Below, piece by piece: positions 43,276 through 51,935 of a stretch of 64,000 nt of DNA. The first letter of the stretch is position 1, and every line of letters starts with the position of its first letter. Position numbers and translations under genes: made by a program. Origin of the DNA: Terrimesophilobacter bigeumensis (GTDB lineage: Bacteria > Actinomycetota > Actinomycetes > Actinomycetales > Microbacteriaceae); the NCBI RefSeq assembly GCF_039537265.1, contig NZ_BAABAE010000002.1, forward strand, positions 310,001 through 374,000, read 5' to 3'. Under the pieces are notes generated by a model. It did no database searches, had not been told where the DNA came from, and saw only the letters and a list, made by a program, of their open reading frames with translations.

Positions 43276-44489
43276 GGGCAATCCGTCGCGCGATGCAACT
43301 GTTTCGCACGCGAGGTATGGGAGTCGTTCTGCGCAAAGCGGTGCATCGCATGTTTCCGAACATTGCGACAGTGCCAACCCTGGTCGACTATCGCGACGCG
43401 ATCGCCGTGGACTGGCGACAGCCTCATCCCTCGGCGATCGACCCGATAACCGTGGCCGACAGCAGGAGGGTCGTCGCTTGGGTGATGTCACCGCCAGGTG
43501 TCAACAGCGGCGGCCACCAGAACATCTTCCGGTTCATGAAGTTTCTGGAAGACGCAGGGCACGAGGTACGCATATACCTCTACTCGATGGATGACCCATT
43601 GACCCCCGCTCAGGTTCGCGACCGGGTGAGCTCTTCGAGCTCTTACGCCAAGGTGCGAGCGAACATCCAGCAGTATCCGAAGGCCGGTATCCCTGACGAT
43701 GTCCATGCACTCTTCGCGACCTCGTGGGAGACTGCGTACCGATCGTACCGAGACCCTTCTCGCGCCCGGCGGTTCTACTTCGTTCAGGACTTCGAACCAC
43801 TGTTCTACCCCATGGGCTCCGAGGCTGTACTCGCCGAGAACACCTACCGCTTCGGTTTTTACGGCATCACGGCCGGCAAGTGGTTGGCCACCAGGCTGAC
43901 TCGCGACTACGGGATGCGCACTGCCAGCTACGATTTTGGTGCGGATCCCGGACATTACAACCTGATTAATCGAGGCGAGAGAAGCGATGTGTTCTTCTAT
44001 GCGCGCCCGGAGACTGCCCGCCGTGGGTTTGAACTCGGCGTCATGGCGCTCGACCTCTTCGCTCGGGATCGTCCCGACCACCGAATAGTCATGGCAGGCC
44101 AGGACGTGCGCAACCTCAGTGTCGGGTTCGACTACGTGAACGCGGGGAGTGCGCAGGTGGGGGACCTCAATTCGCTCTACAACGAATGTGCCGCGGGACT
44201 CGTGCTTTCTCTGTCAAACATGTCGTTGCTTCCGCTGGAGCTGTTAGCGGCCGGTGCGATCCCGGTGGTCAATGATGGCGAGAACAACCGGTTGGTCTCC
44301 GACAATCCATTCATCGCCTACACGCTGCCGATTCCTCGTGCACTCGCCGACAGGCTCATTGAGATCGTGGATCGTCCAAACGCTGCGGACTACGCGGTGC
44401 GCGCCGCCGCATCGGTGAGCACGGCGAGCTGGGAGGCATCGGGTGTGCAGTTCCTCGAGGCCTTCGAGAGGGGGATGAGTGGCCGCTAG
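43272..44489 (+). CDS. Glycosyltransferase, WsaF-like (rhamnosyltransferase family)
   Basis: A 405-residue GT-B-like protein. Seen: GVNSGGHQNIFRFMKFLEDAGHEVRIYLY, FYFVQDFEPLFYPMGSEAVLAENTY, and a C-terminal donor region (LSLSNMSLLPLELLAAGAIPVVND). This layout is that of WsaF, a rhamnosyltransferase of S-layer glycans. The ATG at 43272 overlaps the DUF2142 stop by 4 bases and the next gene overlaps by 11 bases. It probably uses dTDP-L-rhamnose made by the rml genes nearby. Confidence 0.88.
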   Translation: MRAIRRAMQLFRTRGMGVVLRKAVHRMFPNIATVPTLVDYRDAIAVDWRQPHPSAIDPITVADSRRVVAWVMSPPGVNSGGHQNIFRFMKFLEDAGHEVRIYLYSMDDPLTPAQVRDRVSSSSSYAKVRANIQQYPKAGIPDDVHALFATSWETAYRSYRDPSRARRFYFVQDFEPLFYPMGSEAVLAENTYRFGFYGITAGKWLATRLTRDYGMRTASYDFGADPGHYNLINRGERSDVFFYARPETARRGFELGVMALDLFARDRPDHRIVMAGQDVRNLSVGFDYVNAGSAQVGDLNSLYNECAAGLVLSLSNMSLLPLELLAAGAIPVVNDGENNRLVSDNPFIAYTLPIPRALADRLIEIVDRPNAADYAVRAAASVSTASWEASGVQFLEAFERGMSGR

Positions 44490-45426
44490 TCTCGTGATCG
44501 GCGGTAACGGTTTCCTCGGCTCGCACGTCGTGGATGCGCTGGCTGCGGCTGGCGACACAGTCACGGTGTTCGACCGGTTCTCATCGCGGCCGATGTACAC
44601 CGCCCCCGACGTTCGCAGCGTGGTGGGAGACTTCGAAAGCCACGCCGATCTGCGGGTTGCGTTGGAGGGGCAGCAGAAGCTGTTCCATTTTTTGTCGACG
44701 ACGACACCGGTGACGGCCGAGAACGACCCGTCGATGGACGTGCGCACGAACCTGAGCGCCAGTGTCGAGCTGTTCGAGCTTGCGGTTCAAGCAGGTGTGC
44801 AGCGAGTGTTCTTCGCGTCTACCGGTGGCGCGATCTACGGCGATCAAGCTGGCCACCTGATCAATGAGATGGTGGTGCCCCAACCGGTCTCGCCGTATGC
44901 GATTGGGAAGCTCGCGATCGAGGGATACCTCCGGTACTTTCGGCGCAAGCATGGACTGCAGTCTGTGAGTTTTCGGATTTCGAATCCGTACGGTCCCAGA
45001 CAACACCCGCAGAAGCGTCAAGGCGTCATCCCGATCTTCCTACAGCGCATTGCGGAGGGTCAGCCGGTCATCGTCTTTGGTGACGGTTCGATGGTTCGCG
45101 ACTACCTGTATGTCAAGGACGCCGCGCGCATGGTGGCATTGGCCGCTGCGGGTGATCCTCAGCATGACGTCTACAACATTGGGAGTGGAACCGGGGTGTC
45201 AGTGAATGAGCTGATTGCCGTCGCTCGCGAGGTGACTGGGAGATCTGTGCGGGTGCAGCAGGTCGAGCAACCGGTCACCTTCGTGAACCGTTCTGTGCTT
45301 GACGCGTCTCGATTCACGCGGGAGTTCGATCTTGCGGCGTCGGTGTCGCTCCGCGAGGGCATGGAGCGCACCTGGCAGGCGACGGTAGGCAACCTGACCG
45401 CGGGGGGCCAAGGTGCCACCGCATGA
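44479..45426 (+). CDS. NAD-dependent sugar epimerase/dehydratase
   Basis: A 315-residue extended SDR from a GTG start. Seen: dinucleotide motif VIGGNGFLGSHVVDAL, catalytic pair in SPYAIGKLAIEGY, RISNPYGPRQHPQKRQGVI, and the C-terminal DYLYVKDAARM. It resembles UDP-glucose 4-epimerase-like enzymes and GDP-sugar epimerases; the exact sugar is not readable. It is embedded by overlaps between two glycosyltransferase genes, so it supplies a donor for the same glycan. Confidence 0.87.
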   Translation: MAASLVIGGNGFLGSHVVDALAAAGDTVTVFDRFSSRPMYTAPDVRSVVGDFESHADLRVALEGQQKLFHFLSTTTPVTAENDPSMDVRTNLSASVELFELAVQAGVQRVFFASTGGAIYGDQAGHLINEMVVPQPVSPYAIGKLAIEGYLRYFRRKHGLQSVSFRISNPYGPRQHPQKRQGVIPIFLQRIAEGQPVIVFGDGSMVRDYLYVKDAARMVALAAAGDPQHDVYNIGSGTGVSVNELIAVAREVTGRSVRVQQVEQPVTFVNRSVLDASRFTREFDLAASVSLREGMERTWQATVGNLTAGGQGATA

Positions 45427-46361
45427 GTCCGCGTGTGACCGTGGCAATCCTGACGTTCAATGGGGAAAAGCACATTGGGGACATCCTGAGCGCACTGGAA
45501 GTGCAGCAGTACGATGGTGAGTTCGACGTCCTCGTGATCGACTCGGGCTCCAGCGACCATACGTTAGAGATCATCGCGTCTCACCCCTCGGTGCGGTTGC
45601 ATGAGATCCCGAACGCAGAGTTTGGTCACGGACGCACACGGAACCTGGCCGCTCGACTCGCGACGGGAGACATCGTCGTGTACCTGACCCATGACGCGGT
45701 GCCGCTAGGCGTGCGTTGGCTGGAGGCGATGGTGGCACCGTTCAACCATGATGAGGTCGCAGCCGTACTCGGCCGGCAGGTAGCCCGCGCGAGCGCACCA
45801 CCCTTGCTCAAGTACGACATCGACCGGGTATTCCAACGGCAGGGCCGAGCAGGGGATGTGACTCTGCATCGTGCGGACGGCGCCGGTACCGAATCCCCAA
45901 TACGCCGCATCGCCACGTTCTATTCTGATTCGGCAGCTGCTGCGAGGCGCAAAATCCTACTGGGCCCGATTCCATACAGCGACGTTGCTTACGCCGAGGA
46001 TCAGGTATTCGGCCGCGCGGTGATCGATGCTGGGCTCACGAAGGCCTACGCGGGCAATGCGACGGTGGAGCACTCGAACGATGGCACCCTGCGAGAGTTC
46101 GGAGAGCGCATCGCCGCAGACCTGATCGGGCTGCGCAGTATAGGCACGGAAGTCCCCACGGTCTCGCGTTTCGTGGCATTTCGGCAGTGGGTCAAGTGGT
46201 CGATCGTGGACACGGGACGCATTCTTGTTGACCCTGGTTACGGGCTCGGCCGCAGCCTCTACTGGCTCGTGATGAACCCGATCTACCACGCAGTCAAGTG
46301 GTCAAGTTACCGCCGGGCGAGTCTGCAGCCACTCAACCCCGCAGTCCCCGACGAGGCATAG
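45423..46361 (+). CDS. Glycosyltransferase, GT2 family (rhamnosyltransferase type)
   Basis: A 312-residue enzyme, ATG at 45423 overlapping the epimerase by 4 bases. Seen: VAILTFNGEKHIGDILSALEVQQ, DVLVIDSGSSDHT, GHGRTRNLAARLATGDIVVYLTHDAVP (quoted in part: TRNLAARLATGDIVVYLTHD) and PYSDVAYAEDQVFGRAVIDAG. The GH-RNxG...D pattern and the late ED motif are those of GT2 rhamnosyltransferases. It is the last gene of the rmlC operon; a short hairpin overlaps its stop codon. Confidence 0.88.
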   Translation: MSPRVTVAILTFNGEKHIGDILSALEVQQYDGEFDVLVIDSGSSDHTLEIIASHPSVRLHEIPNAEFGHGRTRNLAARLATGDIVVYLTHDAVPLGVRWLEAMVAPFNHDEVAAVLGRQVARASAPPLLKYDIDRVFQRQGRAGDVTLHRADGAGTESPIRRIATFYSDSAAAARRKILLGPIPYSDVAYAEDQVFGRAVIDAGLTKAYAGNATVEHSNDGTLREFGERIAADLIGLRSIGTEVPTVSRFVAFRQWVKWSIVDTGRILVDPGYGLGRSLYWLVMNPIYHAVKWSSYRRASLQPLNPAVPDEA

Positions 46362-46381
46362 CGAGGGCGCTTGAGCTCGCT
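46360..46381 (+). terminator. Short hairpin at the end of the rmlC operon
   Basis: AGCGAG (46360-46365) pairs with CTCGCT (46376-46381) around a 10-base loop, overlapping the stop codon of the GT2 gene. The stem is short and only CTATTA follows, so terminator activity is uncertain. Confidence 0.3.
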
Positions 46382-46385
46382 CTAT

Positions 46386-46524
46386 TAGGATGCAATAGTG
46401 CAAGTTCGTGAACTCACTGTGCTTGGCGCGTTCGAGTTCGCACCCTGGCACCACGAGGTCCGGTGTGATCGAGTCAGTCGAGAACCAGGGCGCAATTTCG
46501 ATCGACGAGAAGCCGAAAGATTGA
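46386..46524 (+). pseudogene. Chimeric fossil: promoter and start of an rmlC joined to an internal piece of rmlA
   Basis: A TAGGAT -10 box (46386-46391) lies 7 bases before GTG 46398, as at intact rmlC. The frame from 46398 reads VQVRELTVLGAFEFAP, matching the RmlC N-terminus (VKIRELLVPDSFEITP here), and loses the match after about 46455. From 46462 another frame reads GVIESVENQGAISIDEKPKD then stops, matching RmlA's GVVEFDADFKALSIEEKP. Neither piece could give a working enzyme. The sequence differs from the intact copies, so it seems to come from another rml set and marks a deletion or recombination junction. Confidence 0.75.
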
Positions 46525-46593
46525 GCGGCGTGCGGGCTCCACATCAATGAACACACCATCCTCGAGGGGGCACTGCGCCCGTAGAAGAACGGA

Positions 46594-47871
46594 ATGATAG
46601 CCATGTCCCAAGAGTTCAGAACGGTCGCGATCGTTGGGCAAGGGTATGTCGGTCTCCCCGTCGCCATGCGAGCAATCGACCAGGGCTACCGCGTCGTCGG
46701 TATCGACCTCGACACGCGAAGGATCCAGATGCTGGAGCGTGCCGAGTCCTTCGTGGAGGACATCTCCGATGCGCAACTCGCTCGGGCGATTAAGGGTGGA
46801 CGGTATATACCCACTGCCGAGTACGGGAAAGCCGCCGGATTCGATGTCGCTGTGATCACGGTACCGACACCGCTCGCGGAGGGGCTGCCTGATCTTTCGT
46901 ACATTGAGAGTGCGGCTTCTTCGCTGGCACCGCTCCTCACACGTGGCGCGACCGTCGTCCTTGAATCGACCACGTATCCGGGGACCACCGAAGAACTCCT
47001 CGTCCCGATTCTGGAGAACGGCTCTGGACTCGTAGCCGGCGTGGACTTCCACGTGGGCTATAGCCCCGAACGAATTGATCCCGGCAACAAGACCTGGGGC
47101 TTCGTGGAGACGCCGAAAGTGGTGTCGGGGATCACCCCGGAGTCACTTCAGCACGTCCAGTCCTTCTATGACAGCCTCGTCAACCGCACTGTGCCGGTCA
47201 GCTCACCGAAGGAGGCGGAGCTCACCAAGCTTCTTGAGAACACTTTCCGGCATGTGAATATCGCCCTCGTCAACGAGCTTGCCATCTTCGCGCATCAGCT
47301 TGGTGTCAACGTCTGGGAGTCCATCGAAGCGGCCGGCACGAAACCCTTCGGATTCATGAAGTTCACTCCGGGGCCTGGAGTCGGCGGCCATTGCTTGCCG
47401 GTCGACCCGAGCTATCTCTCGTGGCAGGTGAGAAGAAAGCTCGGCCAGAACTTCAGGTTCGTGGAACTTGCCAACGACGTCAACAACCATATGCCTGACT
47501 ACGTTCTGCAACGTGTCATCGCGATGCTCAACCAGGAGGGGAAAGCTCTCAATGGATCCAAGGTGTTCCTCGTGGGGCTCGCCTACAAGAAGAACTCGGG
47601 CGACATCCGCGAATCTCCGTCCTTGAGGATCATCGAGCTCCTCAGGGAGTACGGTGCAGACATCGTCGCCGTCGATGACAACGTTGCCGACTATCGTTGG
47701 CCGACCGGAGTTCGTCGGGTCGGCCTTACCAGTCACGAAGTGGGCGCCAGTGACATCGTCATTCTGGTCACTGATCACGACGATCTCGATCTGACAGTCC
47801 TCGATCAGCCTGGAACACCAGTGCTGGATACCAAGAACCGCGCGTCCGGCGTGAACGTGCACCAGCTCTAG
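46594..47871 (+). CDS. UDP-N-acetylhexosamine/UDP-glucose 6-dehydrogenase family
   Basis: Oxidises C6 of a UDP-sugar to the uronic acid with two NAD. 425 residues. Seen: NAD motif VAIVGQGYVGLPVA, VPTPLAEGLPDLSYI, YSPERIDPGN, the Lys/Asn site LLENTFRHVNIALVNE and the catalytic Cys in GPGVGGHCLPVDPSYL, then the C-terminal GLAYKKNSGDIRESPSL. The SPERIDPGN form points to the WbpA/WecC branch (UDP-GlcNAc or UDP-ManNAc) rather than plain UDP-glucose. The start is ATG 46594 or in-frame ATG 46603. It follows the rml fossil and precedes the flippase gene by 11 bases. Confidence 0.92.
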   Translation: MIAMSQEFRTVAIVGQGYVGLPVAMRAIDQGYRVVGIDLDTRRIQMLERAESFVEDISDAQLARAIKGGRYIPTAEYGKAAGFDVAVITVPTPLAEGLPDLSYIESAASSLAPLLTRGATVVLESTTYPGTTEELLVPILENGSGLVAGVDFHVGYSPERIDPGNKTWGFVETPKVVSGITPESLQHVQSFYDSLVNRTVPVSSPKEAELTKLLENTFRHVNIALVNELAIFAHQLGVNVWESIEAAGTKPFGFMKFTPGPGVGGHCLPVDPSYLSWQVRRKLGQNFRFVELANDVNNHMPDYVLQRVIAMLNQEGKALNGSKVFLVGLAYKKNSGDIRESPSLRIIELLREYGADIVAVDDNVADYRWPTGVRRVGLTSHEVGASDIVILVTDHDDLDLTVLDQPGTPVLDTKNRASGVNVHQL

Positions 47872-47882
47872 CGGGGTCCGCC

Positions 47883-49055
47883 GTGCCGCTCGTCATCTCG
47901 GCAGGGTCAGGAGCCCTCTACAGTGCGTTGACGCCGCTAGTGGCGTTGCTCCTGCTCAAGCCGGCCGACTACGGTCTTTTCTCCATCGTCTACCTCATCT
48001 ACGCATTCGGTATCTCCCTGCAGTACTCCGTCATCAGCGAGGCATGGGCACGGGCCAGACTTGTTGGGTCCCGCACGGCCACATGGAGTGAATACTCGAC
48101 CTCCCTCCTCGGACTGGGCTTTCTGGTCGGTTTGGCCAGCCTCATCACCGCACTACTCATACCATCTCTGTTGCCGACCTCCGCATTTCTCGGTGCTGCA
48201 TCCCTGCTGGCCGTGTACCAGAACGGCAGCCGCTACTACCGAGTGGCTGAAGAAACCTATCAGCGAGTGATCGCGTCGGATCTCGCGGGACTTGCGCTGT
48301 TTGCCGCAGGCTTCCTCGCGACTTCGGGCCTGTCGCCACTGCAACGGGTGTCGATCGCCTGGTCGATGGGTGCACTCGCCGCGGTCGTTGTGCTCGGACT
48401 GCCATATGTCCGAAGGGCGTCCGGTCTCCACCTCTGGGTGCGTTCGCATCGCAGCGCGATCGGGCCACTTCTCACGGACTCGCTCCTAATGGATGCGGGG
48501 GCCATCGGCACGCCGTTCCTACTGGCAGGCCTGCTCGGTCCGGCGCGATTCGGTGTCTACCGGGCCGTGTCGAATGTCGCCCTACCTGTGCGGCTCCTCG
48601 TTGAGCCGATGCGACCCGCGATCGGCCGCTCGGGGAGATCAGTGCTCTTCTCCGCGAAGGGCCTCTTGACCGTGGGAGGCGCTGCGCTCGGGATGTCGCT
48701 TGCGGCCTACTTCGCTCTTGTCTGGGTTGTTCCGGCGCTACCCTTCCCGGTCGGTACTCTGGCCGCCCTCGTGCCCTATTCGGCAGCGGCAGCGGTCTTC
48801 GTAGCCGGCAACGTACTGGGGAGTGTCTATTACATCCTGTGTCGCACCAATTCGACGCATGGTCAGATCCTGACGGGTCGCTTCCTTCAGACTGGTCTCG
48901 TCATCGTCTTCCCGATCGTCGGCTTCCTCATCCAAGGTCTCGCCGGGGCCATCTGGGGCTTCTCCGTTTCGGCAGGGATCTCGGCAATCGCGTGGATGGT
49001 CATCGCCTTCGTGTCGCGCCAGCGCGGCAGGGGAGGTGGCGAGCCAAGCGGTTGA
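47883..49055 (+). CDS. Wzx-like polysaccharide flippase (MOP superfamily)
   Basis: A 390-residue integral membrane protein, GTG start. About eleven to twelve hydrophobic helices in the order expected for oligosaccharide flippases; N-terminal SAGSGALYSALTPLVALLLLKPADYGLFSIVYLIYAF resembles the RfbX/Wzx opening (LKPADYGLFSIVYL). It is a little shorter than the usual 420-480 residues. It would flip lipid-linked repeat units across the membrane. Its position between the uronic-acid dehydrogenase and the pgl-like module supports this. Confidence is lower for subfamily than for membrane-transporter status. Confidence 0.82.
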   Translation: MPLVISAGSGALYSALTPLVALLLLKPADYGLFSIVYLIYAFGISLQYSVISEAWARARLVGSRTATWSEYSTSLLGLGFLVGLASLITALLIPSLLPTSAFLGAASLLAVYQNGSRYYRVAEETYQRVIASDLAGLALFAAGFLATSGLSPLQRVSIAWSMGALAAVVVLGLPYVRRASGLHLWVRSHRSAIGPLLTDSLLMDAGAIGTPFLLAGLLGPARFGVYRAVSNVALPVRLLVEPMRPAIGRSGRSVLFSAKGLLTVGGAALGMSLAAYFALVWVVPALPFPVGTLAALVPYSAAAAVFVAGNVLGSVYYILCRTNSTHGQILTGRFLQTGLVIVFPIVGFLIQGLAGAIWGFSVSAGISAIAWMVIAFVSRQRGRGGGEPSG

Positions 49056-49173
49056 GGTTGGCGACTCTCCAGCCTCGCCCGGAGCGCCATGATCGTCAAC
49101 AAGTGGCGCCGCTGACGGCGTTTCCCATCCGCAGACGGTCGTGCAACGTGAGTGGCGTGTTCTGGTGGGCGCC

Positions 49174-50340
49174 TCAGGCCCCGGACGCCACAGCGTCCGA
49201 TCTGTTACGAAGGTATGCCTCAAGGTTTGTCCACACCAGGGGGCGGGAGAACTCGCCCTGAGCCCGTGAGCGGGCCCTCGCACCCATCCTCCGACGCTCC
49301 GCCGGTGTTGCCGTGAGCAACTCGGCAAGTCGGTCCGCGAGCGAGGTCGGGTCTCCGGTTCTGCTGATGAGACCGGTGATGCCGTCGATAACCGAGTCGC
49401 GGGCGCCTGTCGCATCGGTGGTGACAGTCGGAACGCCCGCTGCAGCTGCCTCGAGAACAACGTTGGGGAAGCCTTCACGCAATGTGGGAAGGCACAGCAG
49501 GTCCATGAGCCGGTAGTACGGCCCGGGATCGGTCACGTGACCTGTCTCAAGAGGTGGATTGCGCGAGCCACGCAGACTCGCGAGCAGTTCACTGGACTGC
49601 GCATCATCGACGGAGCCGATCACGAGCAACCTGTGTCTCACCCCGCGCTCCACGAGCAGCCGCATTGCCTCGACGAGCACGTCGATTCCCTTGTCCTTTG
49701 TCAATCGCCCAACGAAGCCGATGACCGGGGTGCCGTCCCCTATCCCCATTTCCTTGCGCAATTCGGCCACGCGACCAGGATCGACCTTATCGGCGGCTGC
49801 GAGGTCGACTCCGTTCGAACTACCACTACCAAGCACCAGGATCCTGTGTTGCGCCACCAGGCGCAGGTCAATGGCTCGCTGCCGAAGGCTCGCGCTAACT
49901 GCCACAATATCCGTTGCGCATCGCATGGCGAGGCGTTCGAGAGCCGTGAGCACAACTCGCTGAATGCCGGTGGCGGTCTCGAGGCGCAGCCCGCGAAGGA
50001 GATAGACGCGCCGCGGAGTACGAACGAGAGTTGAGGCAAGACCGCCGAGCAAGCCTGCTTTGGGGGTGCCGACCAATGTGACTGTGGGTCGGATGTCGCG
50101 AAGCAACCTCACCCAGGCGAACAGCCCGCGCATGTCGGTCAACGGTGACGGCTGGCGCGCCATCGCGAGACCGTGGGTATGCAGATCTTCGACCTTGTCC
50201 AGAGCGTCAAGAAGGGGTCCGGGTGAGCTCACGACATGGACCTCCCAGCCTGCGTCGCGGAGAAACTCAGGAAACCCGCGCATCAGCATGAGCGATGTGT
50301 CGGCCGTGACGCCCAGCACGATCGACCGGGTGCTAGCCAC
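49174..50340 (-). CDS. Glycosyltransferase, GT4 family (PglA/CapM type)
   Basis: A 388-residue GT-B enzyme. Seen: N-terminal LGVTADTSLMLMRGFPEFLRDAG, HTHGLAMARQPSPLTD, PKAGLLGGLAS, the hinge GFVGRLTKDKGIDVLVEAM and donor motif CLPTLREGFPNVVLEAAAAGVPTV (E-x7-E). This is the pattern of PglA/CapM-like transferases that add the second sugar to an undecaprenyl-linked amino-sugar. The start is GTG at 50340 with GAGG 7 bases upstream, overlapping the epimerase stop by 8 bases. It is the last gene of the pgl-like operon. Confidence 0.9.
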   Translation of the reverse strand: MASTRSIVLGVTADTSLMLMRGFPEFLRDAGWEVHVVSSPGPLLDALDKVEDLHTHGLAMARQPSPLTDMRGLFAWVRLLRDIRPTVTLVGTPKAGLLGGLASTLVRTPRRVYLLRGLRLETATGIQRVVLTALERLAMRCATDIVAVSASLRQRAIDLRLVAQHRILVLGSGSSNGVDLAAADKVDPGRVAELRKEMGIGDGTPVIGFVGRLTKDKGIDVLVEAMRLLVERGVRHRLLVIGSVDDAQSSELLASLRGSRNPPLETGHVTDPGPYYRLMDLLCLPTLREGFPNVVLEAAAAGVPTVTTDATGARDSVIDGITGLISRTGDPTSLADRLAELLTATPAERRRMGARARSRAQGEFSRPLVWTNLEAYLRNRSDAVASGA

Positions 50341-51277
50341 CCGAGCGCCTCTGCGACCGGAACCATTCGACCGTGCTCGCCAGTCCGGCATCCAGTTCGA
50401 CGGGAGTGACGCCAGGGAACATGGTCCGGATGAGTTCACCGTCGGACTGCGATGCTCGCACATCTCCAACGCGCGGCTCCTCGTGCACGCGCTCGACCGT
50501 GGTACCGATGGCCGACTCGAGTCTCTCGATGAGCTCCAGCAGTGTTGTGTTCGTGCCGTAGGCGAGGTTCACAGGATCATTGAAGTGCGTGTGCTCGGCG
50601 ATTGCGGTGGTGATGACGGCAGCTACCGTGTCGACGTAGGTGAAGTCCCGCGACTGCAGTCCGTCGCCGTGAATCGTGAGTGGCATTCCCGAGAGTGCCG
50701 CGTCAAGGAACTTGGGGATCACCGCAGCGTAGGCGTGGTCGGCGGCCTGCCCCGGTCCATACACGTTGAAGAAGCGGAATGCCAGATTCTTCATACCGTA
50801 GGAGAAGTTATACGCGAGCGTGTAGCCCTCGGTGGCGAGTTTGCTCACCCCGTACGGACTCATCGGCCGGGTCCACTCGAACTCGGTCTTCGGCAGCACA
50901 GGGTTGCTGCCGTAGACAGAACTCGAGGACGCAACGATCACCTGTTCGACACCGCCCGCCCTGGCAGCCTCGAGGACGTTCAGTGTGCCAGTCGCATTCG
51001 CCTCGTGGCTTGGGCGTGGCGCCGCCACAGAGCGTGGAACGCTCGGGATCGCGGCAAGATGCACGATGGAGTCGACATCCTCGATGAGTGCGTCGAGCAG
51101 CGTTTGATCGAGGATGCTGCCCTCGACCGCGGTTACCCGCAGCCCGTCGAGATTGGTCGCCGACCCTGTGCTCAGGTCATCGATGGAGACGACTTCCCAC
51201 TCGGGTGTCGACTGATTGATGAAGCGGACCAGGTTGGACCCGATGAAGCCGGCACCGCCGGTGATAAGAACGCGCAC
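50333..51277 (-). CDS. NAD-dependent epimerase (UDP-glucose/GlcNAc 4-epimerase-like)
   Basis: A 314-residue extended SDR, GTG start. Seen: VLITGGAGFIGSNLVRF, HLAAIPSVPRSV, catalytic SPYGVSKLATEGY, FFNVYGPGQ and the C-terminal RVGDVRASQSDGE. The VPRSV and PGDVxxSxAD-like patterns are those of WbpP/Gne-type 4-epimerases. It would supply a UDP-GalNAc-type donor for the neighbouring GT4, as Gne does for PglA in Campylobacter. The substrate is inferred from context. Confidence 0.9.
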   Translation of the reverse strand: MRVLITGGAGFIGSNLVRFINQSTPEWEVVSIDDLSTGSATNLDGLRVTAVEGSILDQTLLDALIEDVDSIVHLAAIPSVPRSVAAPRPSHEANATGTLNVLEAARAGGVEQVIVASSSSVYGSNPVLPKTEFEWTRPMSPYGVSKLATEGYTLAYNFSYGMKNLAFRFFNVYGPGQAADHAYAAVIPKFLDAALSGMPLTIHGDGLQSRDFTYVDTVAAVITTAIAEHTHFNDPVNLAYGTNTTLLELIERLESAIGTTVERVHEEPRVGDVRASQSDGELIRTMFPGVTPVELDAGLASTVEWFRSQRRSGG

Positions 51278-51290
51278 ATTGACTCTCTGA

Positions 51291-51935
51291 CTAGCGGGCA
51301 GGAACGCCCTTGACGGTGACTTGGGGTGGGACGTCCCCTACGACACAAGCGGCTGCCCCGATGACGCTTTCCGAACCGATCGAGAGCCCCTGAAGAATCA
51401 CTGCGCCCGACCCGATGACCGTACCTGACCCGACAGTCACCTCGCCGGAGACGATAGCTCCCGGATTCACAGAGACGAACGGTTCTAGAATGCTGTCATG
51501 TCCGATCGTGACATTCGGATTGAGATGGACGTGACGCTGAAGTTGCACGTTGGTGGAGATCTGAACCCCCGCGCACACGATCACCCCCGGATCGAGCAGA
51601 GATTTCGACCCGACCACCACGGCTGGGTGCACGAGGGTCGCCGGGCTGAGCCCGTGGTCGTCGAAGAGCGTGGCCAGTCGCACCCGGACCGCGGGGGCAC
51701 CGATCCCGATCGCATACTCTGCGCTCTCGCCTCGTTCAAGCCATTCCGTCTCCGAGCCGAGATAGGGCACACCGAGGTCGGCAAGTCGGCGGAGGTTGAG
51801 TTCGCTAGGGCCGGCGTCGATCACCCCGAGCAAGTCGTACACCGGGGTGGAAGCCGCGGCATTCACTGCGGCGACCACATCGAGCGTTTCCCGGCCGAAC
51901 CCGCCCGCGCCGATCACTACGAGGGGGCGCGTCAT
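51291..51935 (-). CDS. NeuD/PglD-family sugar acetyltransferase
   Basis: A 214-residue left-handed beta-helix acyltransferase. Seen: N-terminal nucleotide-sugar binding VVIGAGGFGRETLDVV, VHPAVVVG, and hexapeptide repeats including NVTIGHDSILEPFVSVNPGA with the catalytic His, ending KGVPAR. In the bacillosamine route PglD acetylates UDP-4-amino-4-deoxy sugar with acetyl-CoA. It is coupled to the phosphoglycosyl transferase gene by a 4-base overlap and lies with pglE- and pglF-like genes, which supports that role. Confidence 0.9.
   Translation of the reverse strand: MTRPLVVIGAGGFGRETLDVVAAVNAAASTPVYDLLGVIDAGPSELNLRRLADLGVPYLGSETEWLERGESAEYAIGIGAPAVRVRLATLFDDHGLSPATLVHPAVVVGSKSLLDPGVIVCAGVQISTNVQLQRHVHLNPNVTIGHDSILEPFVSVNPGAIVSGEVTVGSGTVIGSGAVILQGLSIGSESVIGAAACVVGDVPPQVTVKGVPAR

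Noticed and set aside
46474..47052. Minus-strand open frame spanning the rml fossil and the dehydrogenase start
   Set aside because: It is antisense to the conserved NAD-binding region of the dehydrogenase and has no recognisable motif.
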